A DNA stretch of 64,000 nt from the NCBI GenBank assembly GCA_963930645.1, contig OZ005653.1, positions 211,468,496 through 211,532,495 of the forward strand, given 5' to 3'. Source of the stretch: Salticus scenicus. Its lineage: Eukaryota > Arthropoda > Arachnida > Araneae > Salticidae. Positions within the stretch are counted from its first letter, which is position 1. Every line of letters starts with the position of its first letter. Shown piece after piece: positions 11,730 to 23,067 of the stretch. The translations under genes were made by a program, and so were the position numbers. Under the pieces are notes generated by a model that was given only the letters and a program-made list of their open reading frames with translations, did not search any database and was not told where the DNA came from.

Positions 11730-11978
11730 TATCGTCTAGTTAGCACCATAATCGAAACGTTCTGTTATGGCACAAATTCAAGCAGTGTGGACACGGAACC
11801 AATAAAGGGGCGGGGAATACGCTGACGAAGGCAATGGGAAATCGACGCGAGTTTTAAACTACTTTAATGGAATATCTTTTAGTGTTTATTTATAAAGGGA
11901 ATTAAAATATTGCATTTAATGTTTTATTTTTTAAATTTTTTAAATATAGTGACGAACGAAGCTGGCAAAGTTTGCTAG
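11730..11978 (+). mobile_element. Helitron-like 3' fragment
   Basis: Ends CGAAGCTGGCAAAGTTTGCTAG before T, a decayed version of the tail at 3413-3438. It shares the upstream layout of a G-rich block, GACGAAGGCA, GCGAGTTTTA and a TTTATAAAG phrase. The 5' end is not identified. Confidence 0.4.
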
Positions 11979-12188
11979 TAATTAATTTACTTAAAAAATT
12001 ACAAGCACTTGCGTGCCTCTTTAGATATTTTTGGAGAAAGCTATGCATTAGTTTAAATAATATAATTTAAATAAGAGTTTTACGAATTGGGTTCATGTAT
12101 TTCCCACAAATCCATACATATAAAAGCAAATTATTTATAATGCTTCATTATTCGAATATTTTTTTAATTATCTGCAAATATTTCAAAA

Positions 12189-12700
12189 CTAGCAAACCCG
12201 TGCAAAAGGTTCGCAATTTCTTTCTTTCATTATTTACCTTTAAAATTGGAAACTGATAAGTTTTACACCAATTTCACCATATAATTTAAATTTTATTTCA
12301 TTAGAAGCCAATTTATCATTAGTTTTTGTGGGATGAACAGAGCCTGATTAAGGGGGAAGCACACACTATCTCCGCTCTCACCGGAATATTTTTACAATTA
12401 TTTTTTACTTCATGTCATAGAAATTCCACGCTTTGACGAGGAAATATTTTTTATAAAAAATGAACGGTGTTAAACAATCCAATTTACTCACCGTTATTAG
12501 ACACCAGAATTCTTTTAAAATAATTTTTAATGAGAATTTTCTGTTTATTATTGGAGGAAAGTATTAAATAACGGTGTAAGTATAAATAATGTGTGCTTCC
12601 CCCTTAATCAGGCTCTGGGGATGAAACACTAATGATAATTAAACCAAATCATTCAAAGAAAAGTTTCAAAATAAAATTCATGTTTGACGACCCAGCTTGT
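12189..12700 (-). mobile_element. Possible Helitron-like 3' end (minus) hosting a hAT MITE
   Basis: On the minus strand the sequence ends GCACGGGTTTGCTAG followed by T. That is Helitron-like, but no good hairpin is evident. The segment is broken by the MITE at 12338-12617. Weak call. Confidence 0.25.
12338..12617 (-). mobile_element. hAT-type MITE, copy 1
   Basis: 280 bp bounded by CAGAGCCTGATTAAGGGGGA and its inverse TCCCCCTTAATCAGGCTCTG, about 28 bp of TIR. The 8-bp sequence GGGATGAA lies immediately before and after, a perfect target duplication of the length hAT transposases make. TIRs starting CAG also suit hAT. It is the inverse of copies at 16416 and 28788 and carries a few small deletions relative to them. 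There is no coding capacity. Confidence 0.9.
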
Positions 12701-12778
12701 CGTAGTCTCCGCCCTTTTTTCAGGACACTCCCAAAGCTAGAAAATTTCCACCTTTTTTGCCATCACTAATTTTTTGCA

Positions 12779-14150
12779 GAAAATTTCTGGGTATATTTAT
12801 AGTAATGTGCCTTGATTATACAGGGTAGCCATTATTGTATAAAAATAGTTGTAGCAATGAGTTTCAAAAATGCTCATTCCTGAGACTGTCCTGGAAAAAG
12901 TGCGGAGAGTACAACCCCTGCAGTTTTCACATTTCCCCAGGCAGGACATTTTCAGTATGGGACCCCCTATGGCGACTTTTAATTTTTTTGCCGCCATGTT
13001 GGCGATGCCTTTTAATTAATTTTTTTTATTATTATTTATTCATAGAAAATTTCTGAGTATATTTATAGTAATGTGCCTTGATTATACAGGCTAGCCATTA
13101 TTGTATAAAAATAGTTGTAGCAATGAGTTTTAAAAATGCTCACTCCTGAGACTGCATTCCTGATGTCCTGCAAAAAGTGCGGAGAGTACAATCCCTGCAG
13201 TTTTCATATTTCCCCAGGCAGGACATTTTCAGTATAGGACCCCCTATGGCGACTTTTCATTTTTTGCCGCCATGTTGGCGATGCCTTTTAATTATTTTTT
13301 TTTTTTAATTATTATTTATTCAAGAAAATTTCTGGGTATATTTATAGTAATGTGCCTTGATTATACAGGCTAGCCATTATTGTATAAAAATAGTTGAAGC
13401 AATGAGTTTTAAAAATGCTCATTCCTGAGACTGCATTCCTGATGTCCTGCAAAAAGTGCGGAGAGTACAACCCCTGCAGTTTTCATATTTCCCCAGGCAG
13501 GACATTTTCAGTATAGGACCCCCTATGGCGACTTTTCATTTTTTGCCGCCATGTTGGCGATGCCTTTTAATTATTTTTTTTTATTATTATTATTTATTCA
13601 AGAAAATTTCTGGGTATATTTATAGTAATGTGCCTTGATTATACAGGCTAGCCATTATTGTATAAAAATAGTTGAAGCAATGAGTTTTAAAAATGCTCAT
13701 TCCTGAGACTGTCCTGCAAAAAGTGCGGAGAGTACAAGCCCTGCAGTTTTTATATTTCCCCAGGCAGGACATTTTCAGTATAGGACCCCCTATGGCGACT
13801 TTTAATTTTTTGCCGCCATGTTGGCGATGCCTTTTAATTAATTTTTTTTTTATTATTATTATTTATTCAAGAAAATTTCTGGGTATATTTATAGTAATGT
13901 GCCTTGATTATACAGGCTAGCCATTATTGTATAAAAATAGTTGAAGCAATGAGTTTTAAAAATGCTCATTCCTGAGACTGCATTCCTGATGTCCTGCAAA
14001 AAGTGCGGAGAGTACAACCCCTGCAGTTTTCATATTTCCCCAGGCAGGACATTTTCAGTATAGGACCCCCTATGGCGACTTTTCATTTTTTGCCACCATG
14101 TTGGCGATGCCTTTTAATTATTTTTTTTTTTTATTATTTATTCATTTTGG
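12779..14150 (+). repeat. Five-unit satellite, ~266-279 bp period
   Basis: The phrase GTATATTTATAGTAATGTGC starts at 12791, 13057, 13336, 13614 and 13883. Units contain GCGGAGAGTACAA(C/T)CCCTGC, CCCCAGGCAGGACATTTTC and GCCGCCATGTTGGCGATGCC, and end in a variable poly(T)/TTATTATTA tract. Units 2, 3 and 5 carry an extra 11 bases (within GAGACTGCATTCCTGATGTC) that units 1 and 4 lack. Open frames inside are short and shift between units, so the array is non-coding. Confidence 0.9.
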
Positions 14151-15690
14151 CATAATTTTTGTTAAAAAACAAAAAAAACACTAATACCTATTTTGATTAC
14201 ACTTTTTATTATTGAATTTTTTAGTCAGTTTATGACAAAAGTTCATATTTTGTTTATATGTTTAAAGTATTGCTGGGATGAAAATGATACTTGCAAGGAT
14301 TATAAAAATGCAACTTTTAAAAATAGATTTTTCTATAAAATGATCTCGTCAGAGAAATGTCGTCACTTTTTTTTTTTTTTTTTTTAGATCACTGAACTGA
14401 ATCAGCCCGTGTTCTTAAATACTGCTTATGTATTATTTTTTATCCCTCCAGATTTTTTTAAAATCTTTATCGTATCGTTTCTACAAAAAAATAATCATAA
14501 CTGGTCCCCGTTAGAGAAATTATATAGGTCATTTAGCTTAACTAATGAATTCTTTTAAATATTTAAAGCATCAGTTCTTTTTTAAATATAATGTTGAAAC
14601 ATTACAATTTTAAATCACCTTTTATAGACTCCTTTGAAAAAGAAATTGAAATGCAATTTATTTAAAAAAAAATTACCAGACAAATATGAAAAAGCCTTAT
14701 GTGAAATTCAATTATTTCTTGATAATCAAAACAATAAAAGTAATGATTTTATAAAACATTTGCGTATATATTGGAAAAAAAAAAAAAAAAAAAAAAAATG
14801 GAAATATTTAACTAGACAATATATTTATATATATTAAAACCTATAACAAATGTAAGGAAAATTGAAAAATTTAAATCTTATATCTCAATTCCAATTATTT
14901 TGTTCAGTATTTTCTCAAAAATTATGATTTTTTTTTTTTAATTATTTATGAATATTTTGAATAGTTAAATTATATAACTAGATTTATATATTTATTCAAA
15001 AATTATAAATCCCTCTGAAATTATTTTGAAATATTTCTGGATATAAGAATAAAAATATGTGCAATGTTTACTGTGAAATATTATTTTTATTATTTAAAGA
15101 TTAAATTGGTGAGTTAGTTTTATTCAAAATAATAATTTCATTTTTAATATTGCTTACCTAGTTAACAAATATATGCAAATGAAAACATATGAAATAATGT
15201 AAATATATTAATTAATGACTAAATATAGAGAAATAAATCCGAGAACACAGTGTTATTTAATTAACCTAAAAGTAATGCATTTTGATAGCTAACAAAATGT
15301 AAATTTCAAAGTATAGAAATTTTCTGTTTAAAATAAATGATTCTTATAAGATTCATAACACCATAAATAAGTATAATATGAATACAATATTTATATGATA
15401 TTTATATGTAACATAATGCTATTTCTATTAATATTATGAATGACAGCAATTCAATTCATATTAAAATTAGATATAATATTTTTAATTAAATGTCATGTTG
15501 TTAAATTTATTAGAAATTGCGTTTAAAGTTACAAGCAGATAAAAAACGATGAATTTTCCATGAATTTTAATTATTAGACGTTAATTCAATAAATTCTTAA
15601 AAGGAAAACTTGTTAATTGATGACAAAAATTAAACTTGTAAATTTACTTCATATTTTTAAATTTCAACTTTTAGTTAAGTCTTTGCTCGC
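14151..15690. other. AT-rich spacer
   Basis: No gene supported. Poly(T) at about 14368-14386 and poly(A) at about 14775-14798. Confidence 0.5.
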
Positions 15691-15927
15691 CAATATGCAC
15701 TCTAGGACAAAAAAAGAAAAAAAAAAAAAATGCAAATTGGACACAAATAAGCTTGCATACAGGTTCGATGGAAAATGCAAATTTTTTAAATTTGGAGGCC
15801 AATGAATGAACATGTGACGCTACAGTGCATTTTAACTGCGCAACTGGCAGGATATTAAAGAGGAGAAATTTCGATTCCATGTCATTCTTTGAGAATTTTA
15901 TTCGGTCTACTCAGATAGACAGTAACT

Positions 15928-17234
15928 ATGCCTGGCATACAAGTGCGCAAACAATATGCGCAGATATCAACATTTGAAAGAGAAGTGTAGTTGGGCTCAG
16001 AGAAGCCGGTTCGTCTAATCTACGAATTCTTTGTCATTTGGATAGCAGCGATGCCACTAGTAGATGATATTAGCAGGAATGGGTGAACCATGGCCGAACA
16101 TAGTGTTAAGAAGGAAGCGGTTGTCCTAGAGATAACATAGAATGTAAGAACCGATCAATCGTCAGAGCGGTAATCAAAGCCCCAAATTCGTAGTTAATAT
16201 TGATCCAACGTGCAACTGGTGCTTCAGTGACTTTAAATATCATTAATAGGTGGGCCAGAGAAATGATATGGGGCTCACGGAGCCCCTTGGGCCGACTGCT
16301 ATTAAACTTTGTACACTGGCAATCCCGTTTGCAGTGATATCCGGCACGTTCGACCTGGAATGTTACTGAATAGAGTAGAATTGCCTTCAGTAATGAGTCC
16401 TACTCGAATTTGAGCCAGAGCCTGATTAAGGGGGAAGCACACATTATTTATACTTATACCGTTATTTTTTAACAAATACTTTCCTCCTATAATAAACAGA
16501 AAATTCTCATTAAAAATTATTTTAAAAGAATTCTGGTGTCTAATAACGGTGAGTAAATTGGATTGTTTTACACCGTTCATTTTTTATAAAAAATATTTCC
16601 TCGTCAAAGCGTGGAATTTCTATGACATGAAGTAAAAAATAAATGTAAAAATATTCCGGTGAGAGCGGAGATAATGTGTGCTTCCCCCTTAATCAGGCTC
16701 TGATTTGAGCCCCGATGACCAGAGAAGACACCTCTGGAGACGCCCCGAAAAAAGGGGGGATTCCAACCTGACTGTCACCAGCCATACGGCCCAACAGCCA
16801 GGAGTAATGATCTTGGGTGCCATTTTATTTCATAACAAGACCCTTTTGGTTGCCATCCGCAGCATCTTTAAGCAGAGTGGTACGTCGGCAAAATTCTACG
16901 TCCCGTTTTGTTGTCTTTCATATCACGAAATTTTGAGCGTATATTTCAACATAATAATGCCCGCCCACGTACGAAGATAGTTTCTACTGCTTGTTTTTTT
17001 CCTTGCCCAACATTATTTTGGTCAGCAAAGTCGCCGTATCTTTCTACCACTGAAGACGTTTGGAGCATCATGAAAAGGGTCCTACAACCAGCTCATGATT
17101 TTGCCAATCTAACACAGCAATTGGACATAATTTGGCACGATATCTCGCAGGAGGACATCTGCCATCTCTACCAATTAATGCTAAGCCGAATAACTGCTTA
17201 CATAAGGGCCAGAAGAGGGCCAACGCGTTATTGA
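15928..17234 (+). pseudogene. Tc1-like transposase pseudogene
   Basis: From the ATG at 15928 the frame reads MPGIQVRKQYAQISTFEREV, the standard N-terminus of a large arthropod Tc1 group, then meets a stop. The catalytic part resumes after the MITE: SPDDQRRHLWRRP, GVMILGAILF, then FQHNNARPRTK (the second-Asp region, where N replaces the expected QD) and SPYLSTTEDVWSIMKR (expected SPDLSPIEHVW). The first catalytic region, just before the MITE, reads FSNES instead of FSDES. The protein ends IRARRGPTRY. With the MITE removed, about 1012 bases remain, close to the usual 340 codons but not a multiple of three. Missing catalytic residues, a stop, frameshifts and the MITE make it clearly dead. Confidence 0.85.
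16416..16702 (+). mobile_element. hAT-type MITE, copy 2, inside the Tc1 transposase
   Basis: 287 bp with the same CAGAGCCTGATTAAGGGGGA termini. ATTTGAGC flanks it on both sides (16408-16415 and 16703-16710), a perfect 8-bp duplication. Deleting one copy of the duplication with the MITE rejoins the transposase codons for NLSPDD. It is almost identical to copy 3. A short minus-strand frame inside is just MITE sequence. Confidence 0.95.
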
Positions 17235-17533
17235 CTTGTTTACTTTGTGCTGCTCTTTGTCTTGATTAAATCCTCCTAAATTTCTGAAACTGTAATCATT
17301 TGTTTTTCTCCACATGTACATCACATCTACCAATTTTCCTTCCATTCAGATAAATTCTTCTTGGTGCGTCGTATTTTTTGTCTTAGAGTGTATTTAAAAA
17401 ATAATATATAGATATATGTAACCTTTAATAAATAAATAAATAAATAATGTGTTGAAATCATTTAAATCTTTGCCTGAGCACCCTACTATGATCAAAGTAT
17501 CCCCCCCCCCCCCACCGCACTGTGCCGGGTCTA

Positions 17534-17692
17534 GGCGACTTTTTTTTGTTATTATTCTTTTTGTACCACTATTTCAAATTAAAAAAAATTATAACATATT
17601 TACGCTGGTAAATCTGCATTTTGTCCTCATAAATGTATTGCAAATTTTATGTTATGGAAATAGTCGTACGAAAAAAGAAAAAAAAAGTCGCC
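17534..17692. repeat. Inverted-repeat (hairpin) element
   Basis: GGCGACTTTTTTTTGTTATT...GTACCACTATTTC on the left pairs with GAAATAGTCGTACG...AAAAAAGTCGCC on the right. The arms are about 43 bp with a loop of roughly 75 bp. Possibly a small MITE; no target duplication is obvious. A C13 run lies just upstream (17502-17514). Confidence 0.5.
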
Positions 17693-17819
17693 AGTATCAG
17701 CCCTGACGTTCCTAATTACAGCGGCAGCGACTTTCCGGGCACGATTTTCCTTCTCTGAATTTTATATTCGAAATTGAGTGCAACTAATTCACAGTCAGTG
17801 AAAAATCTGGAAACGTGGT

Positions 17820-18300
17820 TTTTCTAACCCCAATCTCTATTTTAAAAATAGAGAATACATTGTTCTCTCTATATATTTTTTATATTTTTGAAAATATGCA
17901 TAATCGATTCTTCACCACGCCTTAAAAAAAAAAAAAACAAAAAAAAAAAAAAAACTTATATCTCTATTTTTTTTTTTAGCATATGACTTTTTAATTTTTT
18001 TATTGATGTCTGTTCCCCCATCGCCCCCCTCCCTCTTCTAAATATTTCACAGCTTCGAAAATATGAGTAATCATTTCTTTACCCGCAAAATTTTAGAAAT
18101 GCAGTTTTCCTAGTCCCTAGTTCTATTTAAAATTCTAATACCTATTCTTCCTGCAAATAATTTTACAACTTTGAAAGTATACATAATTGATTTCTCACAT
18201 TCCTAAATTGAAAGAAGACGGTTTTTAAGACTCTACCTCTATTTAGAATTTTTTAATATATGTCTCTCATCAACCCTGCCAACTGTAAAGTTTTTTAATT
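17820..18300. repeat. Strongly diverged tandem repeat
   Basis: Phrases such as TTGAAAATATGCATAATCGA, TCGAAAATATGAGTAATCAT and TTGAAAGTATACATAATTGA recur at about 17886, 18054 and 18169, each followed by TTCT...(C/A)CC. This resembles the style of the array at 60.8-62.4 kb. No coding signal. Confidence 0.4.
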
Positions 18301-19077
18301 TGATAATTTATATATATTTATCTGTTTATCTGTTCTTCTTATTTTTTAATGCTTTTTGTTAGATGGGCATTTTGAAAATTATGCTGATTTAATTTCCGTG
18401 TACATCGACTGAAAGGTAGCGTTGCTATGCTGCAATTTTTCCCTCTTATGGAGAGGCTCTATAGATCACTTTCTATAATATACAGGGTGGTTATAATTAA
18501 ACTTCACCTATAAACAGCATCCTGCAGCGCAAACGGGTGAACAGAATGCAATGAAATTTGGTATATAGACTATACACGAGATGCGCTCACGGAATTTTGA
18601 AAAAAAGAATAAAAAAATTCCAACATGTCCACCAGAAGGCGTCTTTTCCAGAAAAACAATAAATTTAACACAACAAACGGCCAAACGGGATACAGAAACA
18701 ATATTAACAATTATTGGCTAGTTTCTGATCACTTTGTCATCGAACCACATTAAGTAAAGGTAAGGAAAAAATAACAAAACGCTGTTTGAAAAAAAAAAAA
18801 AAAAGTTCAGTTTGCAGAAACAAGAGACCTGATTAGGACGAAATTGCACAAGAGGAGTAGATGTTAATACCGAAGACAAGTTTTATAGTTTGATCGTTGC
18901 CTGTGTCTATTAGAGTAAATTAAAAACAAATAATTTCAGGTGATCTCAAATGTTGTATTTTGAAGTTAATGTGTTTGTTACTAGAAAAGTGTGATCAAGG
19001 TTGGTAAGTTTCAAGGATTGTTGGTGTGAAAGTTGTTTCAATAATTTTAAAGGAACTTTTGAACTTAATAAAAGATT

Positions 19078-19302
19078 TGAATCTCTATAAATGTAGTTAC
19101 AATAATGAAACGGGAGGTTGAAGGGGGCAACGGCCCCCCTCACATAGAATTATTTGTCAAATAAAGCTGCTCCGAATCCTAAGTTAAATTGTTTTAACAT
19201 AGGTTTACATAACAGTACTCGTTATCTTAAGCTTTAATCTCCAATACGTATTTATAATATTAAATTTCAGGGTAAGAGAAAGTCGTGTGAGTGACACACC
19301 AT
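19078..19302 (+). repeat. GGTGTGTCACTCACAC-family repeat, copy A
   Basis: Contains ATGAAACGGGAGGTTGAAGG, a short C-rich hairpin (GGGGGCAACGGCCCCCC), TTTACATAACAGTACTCGTT and the end GGGTAAGAGAAAGTCGTGTG then AGTGACACACC. The copy at 21935-22142 matches in order. Related to the fragments at 8708 and 34948. Confidence 0.7.
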
Positions 19303-19399
19303 ACACTAGAATATTTTATGAATAATTTCTATGATATTTGTGCAGTAATTTATTGCGATTAAATATGATAGAAACTATTGATAGAAACTATTGATTGAA

Positions 19400-20080
19400 G
19401 TTCTGGTGTCAGTATTCTGTTTTGAGACCCTTACACTCCTGCGGAGATGTTGATTGAAAAAGACAGCTGATAATTCCACCATTTTGGAAATGCCTCATGA
19501 ACTGACACTTCTCTGTGCAATCGTAATGTGCGGAACAGTATGTCTTGCATAAAAATGATTTTACCACCAAATGCACACTTTTGAAGTGTTTAAATGACGT
19601 GGTTGCTCAAAAAGCTCTCATATTGTTTACCATTGACAGTAAGGTAACAAGACACGCACATCTTTTCGAAAAAATAGTCTTACGATAAACGGATCCGTCA
19701 ACCCACACTACATAATTAACTTAACAGAATAAAGAGTTACTGGTGTGAACGAATTTCCCGTGGTCGACATTTTGAAATTCCGAATATTGGCACGTCCTTG
19801 ACTAAATAAATAGGCTTCGTCTGTCCAAAAGTTATTTATTGACCATTCATTGTCTACTTTCATGTGAGTAAGAAATTCTAGAATAAAAGTTTCTCTTACT
19901 AACAGATCAGCAGGAAGCAATTTCTGAACATAATTACTTTTTATGAGTAACAATGCATGATGTTTCGTATCACCGGGCTCACTTGCCTGGCTCACAGGCA
20001 TGTCCAAAGTTTGGGCCATTCCCCATGGACTACATTTTCACACCACCGCTTGTCTCTTCATGGAATGCTGAGACCAAATC
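19400..20080 (-). pseudogene. Mariner-type transposase pseudogene
   Basis: The longest open part (20019 to 19708) begins MAQTLDMPVSQASEPGDTKH and continues with a segment ending FLTHMKVDNEWSINNFWTDE. WTDEA is the first catalytic Asp region of this transposase group. Upstream, the minus strand carries the expected lead-in (SAFHEETSGGVKM-like, in another frame). Downstream, decayed pieces remain (LLPYCQW, then VPHITIAQRS in place of APPHIA). Stops and frame changes occur throughout, and the sequence is lost near 19400. Same broad group as the fragment at 9335-9523. No active product is possible. Confidence 0.7.
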
Positions 20081-20090
20081 TTCTGCTGAT

Positions 20091-20890
20091 ATCAAAGCAA
20101 TTGTGATTTACTTCCTCTTCTAGATTTTATTTTTAAAAAGATCCTTTCTCTTTGGCTATAATTTTTTTTTTTTAACATTAATTCTTCATAAGCAAATATA
20201 TATTGCTTGTATTAACCAAAATGTCATTTTAAACAGATTTTGAAAAAAAAAAAAAAAAAAAAAACTTAAAAAATAGAAAATTTTAAATCGTACTGCTTTA
20301 ATGATCAGATCTTGTAAAGATGCAGTTGTGTAAATCACTTGGTGGATCTAAGTTACTTCATTATATACGAAAATGTGATGTCACATGTTACATAGTTGTA
20401 TCTTTACACAATTGTAAAGATATAATTGCATGAACTATTTGGTGCATCTCGCTCATCTCTGTCTATGCAAAAACTTGCGATGACAAACATAGACAGAGGC
20501 AATTTCATTATTAATAGAAATTATCAATTTCTCATATAAATTCCAATATTTAAAATATTACATTCTGTATTGTATACTGAATGATGTTTTTAACAAATTT
20601 ATTTAATATTTATTTTGCATGAAATTATGACACTGTAATATTTACTTGCGTATTGTTTCACGCGTATAGCAAAATCATTAGTCTACAAAAGTAGGATAAC
20701 GATTTTCAGTTAAATTGCCTTTATTTTTTGCATTTATTTTTCGGGGGGAGAGGGGAGGGGCAATATTAAATTTTTAAAGTTTTTTTTTTTTTTCCCAGGA
20801 TGCTTACTGAAAGGAAGAGTATCGTTATTCTCTTCAATCCAGAGGTCTATATATGTGGACCTCTCTTCTTTCATTTATAAAATCTAAACA
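20091..20890. other. AT-rich spacer
   Basis: No gene supported. Poly(A) at about 20244-20264. TTTACACAATTGTAAAGATA at about 20402 is a small palindrome. Confidence 0.45.
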
Positions 20891-21059
20891 ATTTAACCCT
20901 TTAACGGGCTGTGGTAAATATTCTACCACAAAGTCATCAATTTTAAAATGAAGAAGGTGTGGTAAGCTAATTTTACTACGCCTGCCGTTTTTACTCTGCT
21001 AAAATACATGAAGGAGCAAAATAAAAGAACAGGGATCACACTCTGTGTTGATTCTTTTA

Positions 21060-21720
21060 ATTTCTCTTACCCATAAGTAAGTATGACCCATGAGAAAGTA
21101 CTGTTTTTGGGTCAAATTTTCGAACGCGAGATTTTGTTATATTTACACGTTTTGAGGTCCCCTGAATACGAAAATCATGTTTTAGCAAATGATCTGTGTG
21201 TGTGTGCCTGTGTGTGTGTCTGTGTGTATGTGTGAAAGTGTGTCTGTGTGTGTGTCTGTCTGTTATCAGCATATCTCAAAAACAAATTATAGCAGAGAGT
21301 TCAAACTTGGTATTCTAAATGTGTATCATATAGGGATGCTACAGTAAGCTTTTCGTTAAGATCAAGCAAATGGTTCGTGTACAGGGACAATCAAGAGAAT
21401 TTTAATACATTACGTCTATGGAGGAAATTGCAGGTAAGTAGAGTTTAACGTCTATAGATTGCACTGAATCAAATGAAACAAATATATATTTTTTTGTAAT
21501 AGAGATAGTTAACTGGGATAAAAAATTTTGTGTATGTAGGAGCCTCGCCTCCCCCCCTGGGGGGGAAGTCCCCCCTCGAGGGGAGTAAATTTTCATGATG
21601 GGTATCTTTCAAAAGAGCTCGCTAATACCTTTAAAACGAATGGTTGAACCATCGATCTGCGATAATTTAAAACAAAGTTATCGATTTTTTTTTACTTTTA
21701 ACGAAAAAAAAACTTAGAAA
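21060..21720 (-). repeat. Copy of the GGGG-hairpin repeat family, inverted
   Basis: Reading on the minus strand: AAAGTAAAAAAAAATCGATA, ACTTTGTTTTAAATTATCGC, GGTTCAACCATTCGTTTTAA, GATACCCATCATG, then a G/C hairpin (CCCCTCGAGGGGGGACTTCC and CCCCCCAGGGGGGG). This is the same order as in units at 51685-51860, 52150-52310 and 52735-52890. A GT-rich simple repeat (21196-21262) and GTGTACAGGGACA (21377) follow, a phrase also found in the repeats at 48.6-49.4 kb. Confidence 0.65.
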
Positions 21721-21934
21721 AAAAATCTTATTTTTATTTTTATTTTATTTTATTTTTTTTTTTTTAATATTGAGAATACAATTGACTTTTTTTGGATATT
21801 TGGTGTTATACTACTTCTCTAATATGGAAATCGTCTGCATTATCATAAAAGATAATTTTTTTAAATAATAAATTTAATAAAATATTTTTTAAAAACAGAA
21901 TTATTTTTCAATAACCGAATTAAATTCTATATAA

Positions 21935-22142
21935 ATGTAGGTGCATTAATGAAACGGGGGGTTGAGGGGGCGATAGCCCCCCTTACACAGAACTAATTAT
22001 CATATAAAAATCTTCAGAAGCCTAATATGAATTGTTTAACACAGGTTTACATAAAAGTACTCGTTATCTTACCTTCTAATCTGCAACCTGTATTTATAGT
22101 AATAAATTTCAGGGTAAGAGAAAGTCGTGTGAGTGACACACC
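21935..22142 (+). repeat. GGTGTGTCACTCACAC-family repeat, copy B
   Basis: Matches 19078-19302: ATGAAACGGGGGGTTGAGGG, TAGCCCCCCTTACACAGAAC, TTACATAAAAGTACTCGTTA, and end GGGTAAGAGAAAGTCGTGTG AGTGACACACC. It sits inside the piggyBac-like element. Confidence 0.7.
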
Positions 22143-22429
22143 AGATTATTTATCTGAAATTCTGTTTATAAGGCCGTAGTAAGTAATTTTACGAGAAAAA
22201 CAGGTGTTTAGAATAAACAGTAGACGTGGAAAGGTAGTTCACCACGCCTTTCTCATTTAAAATTAATTTATTGGGCGGTAAATATACTTCTCATGGCCTT
22301 ATAAAACATTAAAAATAAAATTAATTTTACCTACTAAGCTAAATGGAATTATTTTCTTATTATCAGTCTCAATACCAAAAATATTTTAATATACTATTAC
22401 TACAAATAAACGGCCCGTTAAAAGGTTAA

Positions 22430-23060
22430 TATTTTTAGATTTTAACTGGGCTAGCAAAAAGCTGTACGATGTGGCTTTAAAAAGACATAAATGCACTGCA
22501 CCATAAAACTCGGTTTGCTTATGAAATAAGTTGTTGTTTTATATAGAATCGCAAAAAAGGCTTCAAAACAGCGTTAAAATACATCATTTTCGTGATTATT
22601 TAAACTGATTAAACGCTCTACAGAATGAAAGCATGAGTGGGGATTTTGGTCTATTTAAGGGCATAAAATTTTAAATAGTACTATTTTTAGGTAGATCTCA
22701 GTAATTTAGTAATTTAGAGTTTAGTAAAATAAAGTCCATACATATGGACATTAGATTACTAGTCCCCCTAAAATATCAATTTCAGAAAAAAATGTATTTT
22801 TCTTTAATCTATAGTGTAACCGCATGCTTCTAAAAGCCATGACATTTTGTTTATGTTGCTATTATAGTTTCGGGTGCGAAGAGGTTATACTAGTTTTGTT
22901 AAATGAGTTAAATATAATTAAAGGTATTATAATTTGAAGCTCCCTACTGCTATTAAATATTTTGATTGTCTCTAATACAATAAATTAAATGTATCAGAAT
23001 GTGCAACGACACATATTAGTGTTTGGTGTTTAGATAATAGAGTTACATAATTTATAAATT
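22430..23060. other. AT-rich spacer
   Basis: No gene, RNA or clear repeat seen. Confidence 0.45.
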
Positions 23061-23067
23061 AATTTAA

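Larger units (their letters stand above)
15696..17390 (+). mobile_element. Tc1-like transposon, inactive, split by a hAT MITE
   Basis: Ends carry CACTCTAGGACAAAAAA at 15698 and, inverted, TTTTTTGTCTTAGAGTG ending at 17390. TA lies just outside the right end and two bases before the left motif. The transposase reading frame lies between them on the plus strand. Without the 287-bp MITE and its 8-bp duplication the element is about 1.4 kb, a normal size for Tc1. Confidence 0.8.
18481..20090 (-). mobile_element. Decayed mariner-type transposon
   Basis: Left end begins TACAGGGTGGTTATAATTAA, a terminal sequence typical of one arthropod mariner-like group, and a matching transposase remnant lies downstream on the minus strand. 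The right TIR is not recognised, so the right boundary is a guess. A GGTGTGTCACTCACAC-family repeat (19078-19302) lies inside it. Confidence 0.55.
20897..22425. mobile_element. piggyBac-like non-autonomous element, TTAA flanked
   Basis: TTAA at 20893-20896 is followed by CCCTTTAACGGGC, and GCCCGTTAAAAGG is followed by TTAA at 22426-22429. The TIRs differ by one base in thirteen, begin with C-rich sequence and are flanked by TTAA, all hallmarks of piggyBac elements. No transposase frame is seen. Subterminal GTGGTAAATATTCTACCAC (20911-20929) is a short hairpin. Most of the interior is other repeat sequence (about 21040-22142), so the original element may have been only about 0.4 kb. Confidence 0.75.

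Noticed and set aside
12779..14150. CRISPR-like array
   Set aside because: Units are about 270 bp and contiguous with no spacer/repeat alternation, and the DNA is eukaryotic.
17460..17706. 85-codon frame near the C13 run
   Set aside because: Simple sequence and an inverted repeat explain it.
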